64,000 bases of DNA. It comes from Chryseobacterium scophthalmum. GTDB lineage: Bacteria; Bacteroidota; Bacteroidia; Flavobacteriales; Weeksellaceae. Made by a program: the position numbers and the translations under genes. Below, piece after piece: positions 49,950 to 59,106 of this stretch (the stretch's first letter is position 1; each line of letters opens with the position of its first letter). Location of the stretch: NCBI RefSeq assembly GCF_900143185.1, contig NZ_FSRQ01000001.1:930001-994000 (forward strand). The letters are read 5' to 3'. The notes under the pieces were generated by a model. The model had not been told where the DNA came from. It saw nothing but the letters and a program-made list of their open reading frames with translations, and searched no databases.

Positions 49950-50525
49950 TTATGATTTCGGAGCCCATTGGTTGAAAAATGCTTTCGTTTTTTCCAAACT
50001 GTAGCCTTTTCCTTCTTCCAGAACGTCACTTTGTTGTACATGAATCATTTTGCCCGTTTTATCTAAAACAATAAAAACAGGATACCCGAATTTCTCTCCA
50101 GGATTTCCGTATTGACTAAAAACTTTTTCATTTTTATTATCCGGAGAATAATTTAAATGATAATAAAGATAATTTTTATCTACAATTTTCTTCAATTCCG
50201 GAGTTGTCTGTACATATTGGTTGAATCTCAAACACCAGATACACCAGTTTCCTCCCGCCTGAATCATAATATTTTTTCCTTCTTTCTTAGCCTGAGCTAC
50301 AAGTTTATTGATATCAGCCTGCGCATCTGCTTTAGAATCATAAGGCTTGGGCAGCTTTGCTTTTTCTTCTGCCGCAGCTTTTTTCTTCGCTTCCAGTTCT
50401 GCTGCATCACTTTTCACCAACAAAGCTTTATCGTTTGAATTTTTAACTTTTGTTGGTTGATGTATCTTCTGTGCAAAAGCTAATGTGCTTAAGGCAAGAA
50501 GAGCTACTAACGACATTTTTTTCAT
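49950..50525 (-). CDS. Exported thioredoxin-fold protein
   Basis: The 191-residue protein has a signal peptide (MKKMSLVALLALSTLAFAQ), a charged linker rich in Lys, Ala and Glu (about 33-60), and a thioredoxin-fold domain from about 66. The redox motif is CIWC at Cys95 and Cys98 in GGNWCIWCLRF, with cis-Pro near FGYPVFIVLD. It probably acts as a periplasmic thiol-disulfide reductase or a DsbD-type partner. Other possibilities are cytochrome maturation or a thiol peroxidase system. Confidence 0.85.
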   Translation of the reverse strand: MKKMSLVALLALSTLAFAQKIHQPTKVKNSNDKALLVKSDAAELEAKKKAAAEEKAKLPKPYDSKADAQADINKLVAQAKKEGKNIMIQAGGNWCIWCLRFNQYVQTTPELKKIVDKNYLYYHLNYSPDNKNEKVFSQYGNPGEKFGYPVFIVLDKTGKMIHVQQSDVLEEGKGYSLEKTKAFFNQWAPKS

Positions 50526-50602
50526 ACTTTAAAAATAAAAATAATAGTTATTACCAGCAAAAATGAAACCATATTTTTTTTATCACTAAATTTGCATACT
50601 TT

Positions 50603-51481
50603 ATGAATCTTCTGATAAAAATACTTTTCCTGATTTCTAAGATGCCGCTAAAAATATTATATATTTTTTCGGATATTATCTTCTTTTTAAATTTCTATTT
50701 TGTAGGCTACAGAAAGAAAATTATTACCCAAAATCTAAAAAATTCTTTCCCTGAAAAAACAGATCAGGAAATTAAAGAAATAAGGAAGAAATTCTATTTA
50801 AATTTCTCAGATTATTTAGCAGAAACAGTAAAATCATTTAGTATTTCTGAGACCGAAACGCGTGTAAGAATGCAGCATATTAATCAGCATTTATTTCACG
50901 AGGCTAAAGCTGAAGGTAAAAATATCATTCTGATGGCGGGACATGTTTTCAATTGGGAATGGATGAATGCTTTGGCAACATTAACTCCGCAAAAAAATTC
51001 ACATCCGGTTTACAGAAAAGTAAACAGCAGCTTTTGGGAAGATCAGATGAAGAAAGTCCGTAATAAATTCGGAAATGAAGCTCTTGAAGCCAATGAAGTG
51101 ATTTTAAATATTTTCAGGAACCAAAACGACGGGGAATCTATTTATATGTTTGTGGCAGATCAAACTCCGCATGTTGCTCACGTCAATTATGGTTTAAAAT
51201 TTTTAAATCAGCGAACTCCTGCTTTTATCGGTTATGATAAACTGGCAACAAGAATGGAGCTGATTTTTATTTACTGTGAAATGAAGAAGGTAAAAAGAGG
51301 TTTTTATCAGGTTAATTATCACAGAATTTATCCAGATGGAGAAAAGTTTGTAAAGAATGAAGTGGTAAGAAAATTTCATCAGCTGCTTGAAAATACCATC
51401 AGAAAAAACCCGGACAACTATCTTTGGTCACACAGAAAATGGAAATATCAGGATTCTATAAAAACTTATGACGGCGAATAA
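50603..51481 (+). CDS. Lysophospholipid / lipid A acyltransferase (LpxL-like)
   Basis: The 292-residue protein has an N-terminal membrane anchor (LLIKILFLISKMPLKILYIF) and the LPLAT / Lauroyl-type acyltransferase core: AGHVFNWEWMNALATL near 112-127 carries the H-x4-D/E-like motif with His114, followed by ADQTPHVAHVNYGLKFLNQR. This is the family of LpxL/HtrB acyltransferases that add secondary acyl chains to lipid A. Substrate cannot be told. Its stop codon abuts the ATG of a glycosyltransferase, so the two are coupled. Confidence 0.85.
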   Translation: MNLLIKILFLISKMPLKILYIFSDIIFFLNFYFVGYRKKIITQNLKNSFPEKTDQEIKEIRKKFYLNFSDYLAETVKSFSISETETRVRMQHINQHLFHEAKAEGKNIILMAGHVFNWEWMNALATLTPQKNSHPVYRKVNSSFWEDQMKKVRNKFGNEALEANEVILNIFRNQNDGESIYMFVADQTPHVAHVNYGLKFLNQRTPAFIGYDKLATRMELIFIYCEMKKVKRGFYQVNYHRIYPDGEKFVKNEVVRKFHQLLENTIRKNPDNYLWSHRKWKYQDSIKTYDGE

Positions 51482-52471
51482 ATGATAGAAAATTCTAAAA
51501 ATATTGCCGTAGCAATCTTAAACTGGAACGGTAAAAACTGGTTACAAAAATTTCTTCCGAGCGTTATTCGTTTTTCTGAAGAAGCTGAAATATACGTTAT
51601 CGATAATCATTCGACAGATGATTCTGTTGATTTTTTAAAACAAAACTTTCCTACTGTAAAAATTGTAATTAATGATAAAAATTATGGTTTTGCAGGCGGT
51701 TATAATGAAGGTTTAAAAAAAATAAATGCGGAATATTACTGTCTTCTGAATTCTGATGTAGAAGTGACAGAAAACTGGATTAACCCTGTTTTAAATTTAT
51801 TTGAAAAAGATCCTTCAATTGCTGCGATTCAGCCTAAAATTTTATCTTTTAATAATAAAAATTATTTTGAATTTGCCGGAGCTGCAGGTGGTTTGATCGA
51901 TAATTTAGGTTATCCTTACTGCAGAGGAAGAGTTTTTGACGATGTGGAAGAAGATAAAGGGCAATACGATGACGAAACTGAAATTTTCTGGGCTTCAGGA
52001 TGTTGTTTTTTTATCAGATCAAAAGATTTTTGGGAACAGAATGGTTTTGATCAAAGATTCTTTGCGCATCAGGAAGAAATTGATCTTTGCTGGAGGTTAA
52101 TCAATTCCGGGAAGAAGATATTTTATACCGGAAAATCTGAAGTTTATCATGTTGGTGGCGGAACTTTAAATAAGCAAAGCGCACAAAAAACATATTTAAA
52201 CATCAGAAATAATCTTTCAATGATGCTTAAAAATTTGCCTTTTCCAAAATTGATTGGGTTGATTTTTTTCAGGTTGTGTTTAGACGGAATTGCATCTTTA
52301 TACTTTGCTTACAAAAACGGATTTTCACATCTTTGGGCAGTTGCAAGAGGACATTTTGGCTTTTATGCTCAACTTCCTGAAACAATTAAGCGCCGTCAAA
52401 AGCATCAAAAATCAGAATATTACCAAACAAAGTGGCTTATTTTTAAGCACTTTTTAGGAGGTAAAAAATAA
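51482..52471 (+). CDS. Family 2 glycosyltransferase
   Basis: The 329-residue protein has a GT-A core: AVAILNWNGKNWLQKFLPSV near 10-29, the DNHSTDDS nucleotide-binding segment near 42-49, and LLNSDVEVTENWINPV near 87-102 with the DxD-like Ser-Asp. The acidic catalytic region is near QEEIDLCWRL. It adds a sugar to a membrane-bound acceptor, in this neighbourhood possibly lipid A or a polysaccharide. No membrane helix precedes it; a hydrophobic stretch near 253-275 could associate with the membrane. Fused in expression to the acyltransferase upstream. Confidence 0.88.
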   Translation: MIENSKNIAVAILNWNGKNWLQKFLPSVIRFSEEAEIYVIDNHSTDDSVDFLKQNFPTVKIVINDKNYGFAGGYNEGLKKINAEYYCLLNSDVEVTENWINPVLNLFEKDPSIAAIQPKILSFNNKNYFEFAGAAGGLIDNLGYPYCRGRVFDDVEEDKGQYDDETEIFWASGCCFFIRSKDFWEQNGFDQRFFAHQEEIDLCWRLINSGKKIFYTGKSEVYHVGGGTLNKQSAQKTYLNIRNNLSMMLKNLPFPKLIGLIFFRLCLDGIASLYFAYKNGFSHLWAVARGHFGFYAQLPETIKRRQKHQKSEYYQTKWLIFKHFLGGKK

Positions 52472-52500
52472 TATCAATCATCACTTATTATTAATAATTT

Positions 52501-53055
52501 ATGGACTTCTGCGCATTAGATTTTGAAACCGCCACTCACGAGAAGCATTCTGCCTGTGAATTGGGAATCTGTATTGTTCAGGATTCTAAAATCGTGGAGA
52601 CCAAAACATGGCTGATAAAACCGCCAAGTTACCCTTATTTTCATCAGAGAAACATTGATGTACACGGCATTTTACCGAGTGATGTAAAAGACGCACCAAG
52701 GTTTGATGAAATCTGGTATGAAGTACAGGATATGATGTACGGAACTTTGATGATTGCTCACAATGCAAGTTTCGATGCAGGAGTTTTAAAGGGATGTCTT
52801 GATTATTACGGAATGTTTACCCCAAAATTGAATTATCTCTGCAGTATTCAGTTAGCCAAAAAATCTTGGAATTATCTTCCGAAATATGGCTTAAAACATC
52901 TTGCGGAGTATCACGATATTCAGTTTAAACATCACAGAGCCGGAGATGATGCAGAAGCTTGCGCAAGAATTTCGCTTTTAGCTTTTGAAAAACTGTTTCT
53001 TACCAGCAATGATGAGGTTTCAGAGTTCATGAAGCAGAAAATTAAAATGCTTTAA
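52501..53055 (+). CDS. DnaQ-like 3'-5' exonuclease (DEDDh)
   Basis: The 184-residue protein has the three exonuclease motifs: ExoI FCALDFETAT near 3-12 (Asp7, Glu9), ExoII NASFDAGVLKGCL near 86-98, and ExoIII HHRAGDDAEACARI near 141-154, with the His before Asp characteristic of the DEDDh type. It lacks a polymerase or BRCT domain. It is 29 bases after the glycosyltransferase, probably in the same transcript but unlikely to be functionally linked. A role in DNA repair or proofreading as an accessory is possible. Confidence 0.9.
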   Translation: MDFCALDFETATHEKHSACELGICIVQDSKIVETKTWLIKPPSYPYFHQRNIDVHGILPSDVKDAPRFDEIWYEVQDMMYGTLMIAHNASFDAGVLKGCLDYYGMFTPKLNYLCSIQLAKKSWNYLPKYGLKHLAEYHDIQFKHHRAGDDAEACARISLLAFEKLFLTSNDEVSEFMKQKIKML

Positions 53056-53117
53056 TCTTTGAATTTCCACTCAAAAAATTCTCTTATTTAGATATTTTAA
53101 AATAATTTAGGTTTAAT

Positions 53118-53513
53118 TTAATTGCTTAAAACCTCAGACACCAAATTAAATTTAGGAATATCTATTTCAAACTGCTCTTTGGTATATAAGTTTTCAACCA
53201 AATATTTTCCGCTCATATTTCCTACGCCTGAACGCAGCATCACATTCGAAAAATAAGCAAAGTTATTTCCGATTTCTACATCGGGAGTCAGTCCAATCAC
53301 ACCATCACCTACAACTTCTGTAAACCCAAACCCTACATCGAAAATAAGCCATTTTCTTTTAAGGACTTTAATCGGGAAATCACCATCGTTTTCAATCACA
53401 ATGTTATACTTAAAAACGTAACGGTTTTCTGAAGGATAAGAGTTCATACTATCATATTCAGGGTCTACCGAAACTTTGATATTAGAAGTAATTTTAGAAA
53501 ACATTTCATTCAA
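53118..53513 (-). CDS. apaG: ApaG family protein
   Basis: The 131-residue protein is a single ApaG domain, an immunoglobulin-like fold also called DUF525. The core is YNIVIENDGDFPIKVLKRKW near 35-54 and GDGVIGLTPDVEIGNNFAYF near 70-89, ending in MSGKYLVENLYTKEQFEIDI. The biochemical role is uncertain; ApaG has been tied to Co2+/Mg2+ resistance in enterics. ATG at codon 4 is an alternative start. It is convergent with the exonuclease. Confidence 0.9.
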   Translation of the reverse strand: MNEMFSKITSNIKVSVDPEYDSMNSYPSENRYVFKYNIVIENDGDFPIKVLKRKWLIFDVGFGFTEVVGDGVIGLTPDVEIGNNFAYFSNVMLRSGVGNMSGKYLVENLYTKEQFEIDIPKFNLVSEVLSN

Positions 53514-53533
53514 TTTAAAACATTAAATACAAA

Positions 53534-53559
53534 AATCTCGCCTTTTTCAAGGCGAGATT
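53534..53559 (-). terminator. Terminator of sucA-odhB
   Basis: AATCTCGCCTT / AAGGCGAGATT forms a perfect 11-bp stem with a 4-base loop. It lies 28 bases after the odhB stop codon. Confidence 0.88.
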
Positions 53560-53586
53560 GTAGATATATATCTATTTAAAAAAATA

Positions 53587-54831
53587 TTATAATCCTAAGC
53601 CTTTTCTTTCGTCTCCACCCAATAGAATTTCTACCGGATTATCGATCCCTTCTTTTACCGCAACAAGGAATCCTACAGATTCTTTACCGTCGATAATTCT
53701 GTGATCGTAAGACATTGCAACATACATCATTGGTCTGATTACAACCTGTCCGTCAACCGCAACCGGTCTTTGGATGATGTTGTGCATTCCTAAAATTGCA
53801 GATTGTGGCGGGTTAATAATTGGCGTAGACAACATGGATCCGAAAGTACCACCATTTGTAATAGTGAAAGTACCACCAGTCATTTCGTCAACCGTAATTT
53901 TACCGTCTCTTACTTTGATAGCCAAATCTTTGATGTTTCCTTCAACGTTTGCGAAAGACATGTTTTCAGCATTTCTCAATACAGGAACCATCAATCCTTT
54001 AGGACCTGAAACTGCAATTGAAATATCGCAGAAATCATAATTAATTTTGAAATCTCCGTCGATAGATGCATTTACATCAGGATACATTTGTAATGCTCTT
54101 GTAACCGCTTTTGTAAAGAAAGACATGAAACCAAGTCCTACTCCGTGTTTTTGAGCAAATTCTTCTTTATATTGCTTTCTTAATCTGAAAATCTCAGACA
54201 TATCAACTTCGTTGAAAGTTGTCAACATTGCAGTTTCGTTCTTTACAGAAACTAATCTCTGAGCGATTTTTCTTCTAAGAACTGAAAGTTTAGTTGTTGT
54301 AGTAGATCTTGCACCTGTAGCTGTTAAAGAGCTTCCTCCCATTGCAGGAACAGCAGCTAATTCAGCATCAGATTTAGAGATTCTTCCGTCTCTTCCAGAA
54401 CCTGAAACCTGAGCAGCATCAATTCCTTTTTCGTCAAGAATTTTCTTGGCAGCCGGAGAAGGAGTTCCTGTAGCGTAAGACTGAGGAGCAGCCGGAGCTG
54501 GTTTTGGAGCTTCTACTTTTGCAGGTTCAGCAGCTTTAGCTTCTTCCTGTTTTGGAGCTTCAGCAGCAGGAGCAGCACCTTCCGGTTTAGCTGCAGCCAT
54601 ATCAATTAAACAAACAACCTGACCTACTTGTACCACATCACCTTCTTCAGCTTTTAAAGTGATAATACCACTTTCTTCTGCAGGTAATTCTAAAGTTGCC
54701 TTGTCTGAATCTACTTCAGCGATTGGTTGATCTTTTTGTACATAATCACCATCTTTTACAAGCCAAGTTGCAATTTCAACTTCTGTAATTGATTCTCCCG
54801 GTGAAGGAACTTTCATTTCTAAAATTGACAT
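53587..54831 (-). CDS. odhB: 2-Oxoglutarate dehydrogenase E2 (dihydrolipoamide succinyltransferase)
   Basis: The 414-residue protein has a lipoyl domain with Lys44 in [13 protein letters not shown], an Ala/Pro linker (about 82-120), a peripheral-subunit-binding domain near 124-160 ([20 protein letters not shown]), and the catalytic domain with His377 and Asp381 in [12 protein letters not shown]. The ending ([15 protein letters not shown]) is that of the 2-oxoglutarate type. It follows sucA after 105 bases that are mostly heptamer repeats. Confidence 0.96.
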   Translation of the reverse strand: MSILEMKVPSPGESITEVEIATWLVKDGDYVQKDQPIAEVDSDKATLELPAEESGIITLKAEEGDVVQVGQVVCLIDMAAAKPEGAAPAAEAPKQEEAKAAEPAKVEAPKPAPAAPQSYATGTPSPAAKKILDEKGIDAAQVSGSGRDGRISKSDAELAAVPAMGGSSLTATGARSTTTTKLSVLRRKIAQRLVSVKNETAMLTTFNEVDMSEIFRLRKQYKEEFAQKHGVGLGFMSFFTKAVTRALQMYPDVNASIDGDFKINYDFCDISIAVSGPKGLMVPVLRNAENMSFANVEGNIKDLAIKVRDGKITVDEMTGGTFTITNGGTFGSMLSTPIINPPQSAILGMHNIIQRPVAVDGQVVIRPMMYVAMSYDHRIIDGKESVGFLVAVKEGIDNPVEILLGGDERKGLGL

Positions 54832-54878
54832 ATCGTATTTTTTATTTTTTTAATTGATATTTATTAAGACTTTGAGAA

Positions 54879-54934
54879 AATAGATAAAAGATGAAAGACT
54901 AATTTCTAACCTCTAATTTCTAGTTTCTATTTTT
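54879..54934. repeat. Eight-unit heptamer array between sucA and odhB
   Basis: Units in order: AATAGAT, AAAAGAT, GAAAGAC, TAATTTC, TAACCTC, TAATTTC, TAGTTTC, TATTTTT. On the coding strand the second part reads TAGAAA- and TTAGAGG-type words. It fills the spacer inside the sucA-odhB transcript. Confidence 0.82.
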
Positions 54935-54936
54935 TA

Positions 54937-57750
54937 TTAAGCTGTTACTGGTCTTTTAGCCGGAGCATCGTCTCTGTCGAATACTCTGTTGATTACAGCA
55001 TTTTGATTTTTTTCAAACATTTTGTGACTTCCCGGAGCCGGTGCACCACTTGGTACCGGAGAAACAACCTGAATTCCTGTATCTCTGAAATTTCTTAAGA
55101 TATAAGACCAAGCTCCCATGTTTTCTGGTTCTTCCTGAGCCCAAATGATTGATTTTCTGTTATCATATTTAGCAAAAATAGCTTCGATAGCATCAGTTTG
55201 AAGCGGATATAACTGCTCGAATCTTACCAATGCAACATTTTCACAATTTAATTCTTCTTTTTTAGCTAATAATTCGAAGTATAATTTACCTGAACAAAGA
55301 ACTAATTTTTCAACTTTTGCAGGATCTGCAGTAGGATCATCTAAAATCGGCTGGAATCCTTTGTTTGAGAAATCTTCAAGCGGCGAAACCACTTTCGGAT
55401 GTCTTAATAAAGATTTTGGACTCATCACGATCAATGGCTTTCTGAATGCCCATTTCAACTGTCTTCTCAATAAGTGGAAATAGTTTGCCGGAGAAGTAAT
55501 ATTCGCAACAACCATATTCTCATTAGCACAAAGCGTAAGGAATCTCTCCAATCTTGCTGAAGAGTGTTCTGCACCCTGTCCTTCTGAACCGTGAGGTAAC
55601 AACATTACCAAACCGTCCTGAATCTTCCATTTTTCTTCTGCTGCAGCCAAATACTGGTCAACAATAATCTGAGCTCCGTTGACGAAATCTCCGAACTGAG
55701 CTTCCCAAATCGTTAAAGTATTCGGAGATGCCATTGCATACCCGTAATCAAATCCTAAAACTCCGTATTCTGAAAGGTGAGAGTTGAAAACATCAAATCT
55801 GCTTTCTGAAACTTCTTTTAAAGGAACATATTCTTCTTCTGTATCCTCAGTTTTTACAACAGCGTGTCTGTGAGAGAAAGTACCTCTTTCTACATCTTCA
55901 CCAGAAATTCTTACGTTGTGACCTTCCACAAGAAGTGTAGCATAAGCCAACCACTCTCCAAGAGCCCAATCTAAAGAGTTTGCCTCAATAGCTTTGATTC
56001 TGTTATCGAAAAGTCTTGTAATCTTATTGATGAATTTTTTATCAGCAGGAAGTGTTGACATTTTAATTGCCAATTCTTTCAGCTTAGCTAAGTCATATTT
56101 TGTGTCAACAGCATCTTGTACAGCTCCTCTTTTTGCAATCGGGAAATTCGTCCAGTCATCTGCCATGAAAATATCCATCACATTCTTTTCGATTTCCTTA
56201 GAAGCATCAAAGTCTTTATCTAAAAGCGCTTTGAATTCTGTTTCCATTTTTGCAATTACATCATTTGACGTAACGTTGTCTTTCAACAGTTTATCTTTAT
56301 AGATCTCTCTTGGGTTCTGATGTTTTGAGATTAATTTATACAAATTAGGCTGTGTAAATCTTGGCTCATCCCCTTCGTTATGACCATATTTTCTGTATCC
56401 TAATAAATCGATATAAACATCTTTACCAAATTTAGCTCTGAAATCAGCAGCAAAATGCATCGCATGAACTACCGCTTCTGCATCATCTGCATTTACGTGC
56501 ATTACAGGAGATTCTGTTACTTTCGCAACATCTGTACAATACGTAGAAGATCTTGCATCCATATAATTGGTTGTAAATGAAACCTGGTTATTTACAACAA
56601 TATGAACTGTACCTCCCGTTTTGTACCCGTCCAAAGTCATCATCTGAGCAACTTCGTAAGCAATACCCTGACCTGCCAATGCACCATCACCATGAATGAT
56701 GATTGGTAAAACTTTAGAGTAATCTTTATACTTATCGTCTACTTTTGCACGACAAATACCTTCTACCAAAGCAGCAACAGTCTCTAAGTGAGACGGGTTT
56801 GGTGTCAAATTAATTGCAACCTCTTCTCCTGAAGCTGTTTTTATTTTTTTAGATGAACCTAAGTGATATTTTACGTCACCAGAGAATACATCTTCTTCAA
56901 ATTCTTTTCCTTCAAATTCTGAGAAAATCTGCTTGTAAGATTTCCCGAAAATATTGGTTAAAACATTTAATCTTCCTCTGTGAGCCATCCCCAGAACAAC
57001 CTCATCAACTCCTAACTGAGAAGATCTTGAGATCAACTGATCCAAAGCAGGAATTAAAGTTTCGCCACCTTCCAGTGAGAATCTTTTTTGCCCAACAAAT
57101 TTTGTATGAAGATAATTTTCAAACGCAACCGCCTGATTTAATTTTAATAAAATTTCAGTTTTTTCGTTCGCCGAAAGAATTGGGTGGTTTTCGTTTACCT
57201 GAAGCCACTGCTTGATAAAGTCTTTCTCCTGAACGTTGTTGATGTGCATGTATTCCACACCAATAGAATCGCAGTAGATGCTTTGCAAGTGTGTAATCAA
57301 ATCCTGTAAAGTTGCAGGACCTTTCATACCTGTTTCAACAGCGCAGTTGAATTTTGTATTTAAATCAGACTTGTCAAGTCCAAAATTTTCAATATCCAAA
57401 GTTGGCGTATAATGCCTTCTTTCACGCACCGGATTGGTTTTTGTAAACAAGTGACCTCTCGTTCTGTAAGCTTCAATAAGGTTTACCACCTTAAATTCCT
57501 TCTTGATGTGCTCCGGAACTTCACCGTTTGAAGCCGCCTGAGAAATCTGCTGCACTGCAGGTGAAGATTTCACCGAATTTTGCACGTACTGGATGCTTTC
57601 GTCATCACTGTAGTTCTCAATGGCAAAATCAAAGCCTTGAAAAAAGGCTTTCCATGATGGTTCTAAAGAGTCAGGAAATTTTAAGTATTGTTGGTATAAA
57701 TCCTCAATTAACTGAGAATGAGCTGCGTTTAGGAATGAAAATCTGTCCAT
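54937..57750 (-). CDS. sucA: 2-Oxoglutarate dehydrogenase E1
   Basis: The 937-residue thiamine-diphosphate enzyme decarboxylates 2-oxoglutarate for the TCA cycle. The start is typical of OdhA/SucA (FSFLNAAHSQLIEDLYQQYL), followed by the E1 core with LGMAHRGRLNVLTNIFGKSY, the ThDP-binding GDGALAGQGIAYE near residues 354-366, and the C-terminal transketolase-like half (LLPHGSEGQGAEHSSARLER). The length is normal. It leads a transcript with odhB and has a TAnnTTTG box. No E3 gene is adjacent. Confidence 0.97.
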   Translation of the reverse strand: MDRFSFLNAAHSQLIEDLYQQYLKFPDSLEPSWKAFFQGFDFAIENYSDDESIQYVQNSVKSSPAVQQISQAASNGEVPEHIKKEFKVVNLIEAYRTRGHLFTKTNPVRERRHYTPTLDIENFGLDKSDLNTKFNCAVETGMKGPATLQDLITHLQSIYCDSIGVEYMHINNVQEKDFIKQWLQVNENHPILSANEKTEILLKLNQAVAFENYLHTKFVGQKRFSLEGGETLIPALDQLISRSSQLGVDEVVLGMAHRGRLNVLTNIFGKSYKQIFSEFEGKEFEEDVFSGDVKYHLGSSKKIKTASGEEVAINLTPNPSHLETVAALVEGICRAKVDDKYKDYSKVLPIIIHGDGALAGQGIAYEVAQMMTLDGYKTGGTVHIVVNNQVSFTTNYMDARSSTYCTDVAKVTESPVMHVNADDAEAVVHAMHFAADFRAKFGKDVYIDLLGYRKYGHNEGDEPRFTQPNLYKLISKHQNPREIYKDKLLKDNVTSNDVIAKMETEFKALLDKDFDASKEIEKNVMDIFMADDWTNFPIAKRGAVQDAVDTKYDLAKLKELAIKMSTLPADKKFINKITRLFDNRIKAIEANSLDWALGEWLAYATLLVEGHNVRISGEDVERGTFSHRHAVVKTEDTEEEYVPLKEVSESRFDVFNSHLSEYGVLGFDYGYAMASPNTLTIWEAQFGDFVNGAQIIVDQYLAAAEEKWKIQDGLVMLLPHGSEGQGAEHSSARLERFLTLCANENMVVANITSPANYFHLLRRQLKWAFRKPLIVMSPKSLLRHPKVVSPLEDFSNKGFQPILDDPTADPAKVEKLVLCSGKLYFELLAKKEELNCENVALVRFEQLYPLQTDAIEAIFAKYDNRKSIIWAQEEPENMGAWSYILRNFRDTGIQVVSPVPSGAPAPGSHKMFEKNQNAVINRVFDRDDAPAKRPVTA

Positions 57751-57796
57751 TATTACAGTTTATCTATTATTAAATTTTGTTTAACGTATTAATCTT

Positions 57797-57804
57797 CAAA
57801 TTTA
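57797..57804 (-). promoter_or_regulatory. -7 box of the sucA-odhB operon
   Basis: The minus strand reads TAAATTTG, a perfect TAnnTTTG match 47 bases before the start codon. Confidence 0.5.
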
Positions 57805-57873
57805 ATAAAAAAAACCGAGTTGGGATAACCTCAAAACCTTAAAAAAAATATAAAAAAGAGAATTGGGAAAAAA

Positions 57874-58914
57874 TCATCTGTAAACAGAGAGAGAAAGTTT
57901 CATATTAACATCCTGACCTTCCACAGGCGGTTCTATAAAAGTCTGATAAACATCACCATAGCGCATTTCATCTTTCTTTGCTTTTTGTATAAGTTGCTGA
58001 ATTGCTTTTATTCTTGCCGGATAAGATCCTTTGAAATACATTACATAATTTTCTGTTGGGCTCACAGATCTGAAACTGAAATTATTATCTGAAATTCCAA
58101 TTTTTTTTGATAATGGAATTCCGAAAAAATAAGATACCTCATTGTCTTTAAAATTATCGGCATCGGTAATAAGAACGGGATACCCCACTTCATCACTTTT
58201 TTTACCTAGATCCATCGTCACGAAATTATTTATTTTGTTATAATTCATGACAATATTTCTGTACAAAGCATCTTTTTTATTAGAAGTACTTACATTTACT
58301 CCCAAAATCATTTTCTCCTCTTCCTTTTCCACCATAAGACTGTCATATTTTATGGCAGCCAGCTGGTTATCTTTTTCTACTTTATTTCCTAAAACATTTT
58401 TAAGATTAAGCATGCTTTTCTCGATGTTATCAGCAAATTTATCTTCCGTCCAAAAATTCTGAGCTCTTGATAAAACTGATAACTTCGGAGTATGAACATA
58501 CCAAGTGATCTTTGTTTTTTCAGCAGAAACTGCGGTAAATTTCACATCAATTAAAGTAGGATTTTCATCTTCATCTTCGAAAAGCTGATACCTCAACGTT
58601 TTGTTTGGGTTTTCGTAACGGATAAACATTTCGCCACCATCGTCGCTTTTAGGATCATTATAGCTGATTGCACTTCCTTTTCCTTCGTAAGGTGTGTAAT
58701 AATCAATCGTAATGGTTTTTGAGCTGGAGAAAAAATTATTCCAACGGGTGAAATTCTGTAAATTATTAAACTGATTGAAGACCTTTTCTAAAGGATAATC
58801 TACTTCCTTCTCTATCGTAAATTCTTTACTTTCATCTACAAAATAATACATGGAAGCCGCATAAGCTCCCACTAACAAAACTATAATAACCGCTATGATT
58901 TTGAAAAAACGCAT
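57874..58914 (-). CDS. SRPBCC-domain membrane-anchored protein
   Basis: The 346-residue protein starts at 58914 with MRFFKIIAVIIVLLVGAYAA, an N-terminal membrane anchor or signal. A longer frame adds MYYFCT, but a -7 box lies inside that stretch, so the shorter start is chosen. Residues 35-185 form an SRPBCC / polyketide-cyclase-like domain (DYPLEKVFNQFNNLQNFTRW). The second half, with a Gly-Val-Asn-rich segment and the ending GQDVNMKLSLSVYR, resembles a GyrI-like or AraC effector-binding domain. The ligand and role are unknown. Confidence 0.75.
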   Translation of the reverse strand: MRFFKIIAVIIVLLVGAYAASMYYFVDESKEFTIEKEVDYPLEKVFNQFNNLQNFTRWNNFFSSSKTITIDYYTPYEGKGSAISYNDPKSDDGGEMFIRYENPNKTLRYQLFEDEDENPTLIDVKFTAVSAEKTKITWYVHTPKLSVLSRAQNFWTEDKFADNIEKSMLNLKNVLGNKVEKDNQLAAIKYDSLMVEKEEEKMILGVNVSTSNKKDALYRNIVMNYNKINNFVTMDLGKKSDEVGYPVLITDADNFKDNEVSYFFGIPLSKKIGISDNNFSFRSVSPTENYVMYFKGSYPARIKAIQQLIQKAKKDEMRYGDVYQTFIEPPVEGQDVNMKLSLSVYR

Positions 58915-58918
58915 CGTA

Positions 58919-58926
58919 CAAAAGTA
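58919..58926 (-). promoter_or_regulatory. -7 box, possibly giving a leaderless transcript
   Basis: The minus strand reads TACTTTTG and ends 4 bases from the ATG at 58914. This would give a transcript with no leader, like those proposed at 7159 and 24197. Confidence 0.4.
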
Positions 58927-58940
58927 ATACAAATAAAAAA

Positions 58941-58962
58941 AGTGACCAATATCTTGATCACT
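58941..58962 (-). terminator. Terminator of the glgBAC operon
   Basis: AGTGATCAA / TTGGTCACT on the minus strand forms a 9-bp stem with one wobble, followed by seven T residues. It lies about 145 bases after the glgC stop codon, beyond the 58977 repeat. Confidence 0.7.
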
Positions 58963-58976
58963 CTTGTTTTTTATTT

Positions 58977-59103
58977 TTGATGGATGATGGAAGCTTGATG
59001 GCGGATGTTAATATGCAAATATTTAAGTTTTGATTAATAACAACCAAACTTCAAAGTTATAATCTCTCAAAACATCCATCTTCCAGCATCAAACTTCTAA
59101 CCT
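58977..59103. repeat. Heptamer arms downstream of glgC
   Basis: Left arm: TTGATGG, ATGATGG, AAGCTTG, ATGGCGG, ATGTTAA (58977-59011). Right arm: CCATCTT, CCAGCAT, CAAACTT, CTAACCT and neighbouring words (about 59075-59103) complementary to the left except for one extra unit. It lies between the glgC stop and its terminator. Confidence 0.7.
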
Positions 59104-59106
59104 CTC

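Noticed and set aside
57805..57840. Terminator hairpin downstream of the SRPBCC gene
   Set aside because: The GAGTTGGGATAACCTC stretch can pair only with a bulge and has no clear T tract, so support is too weak.
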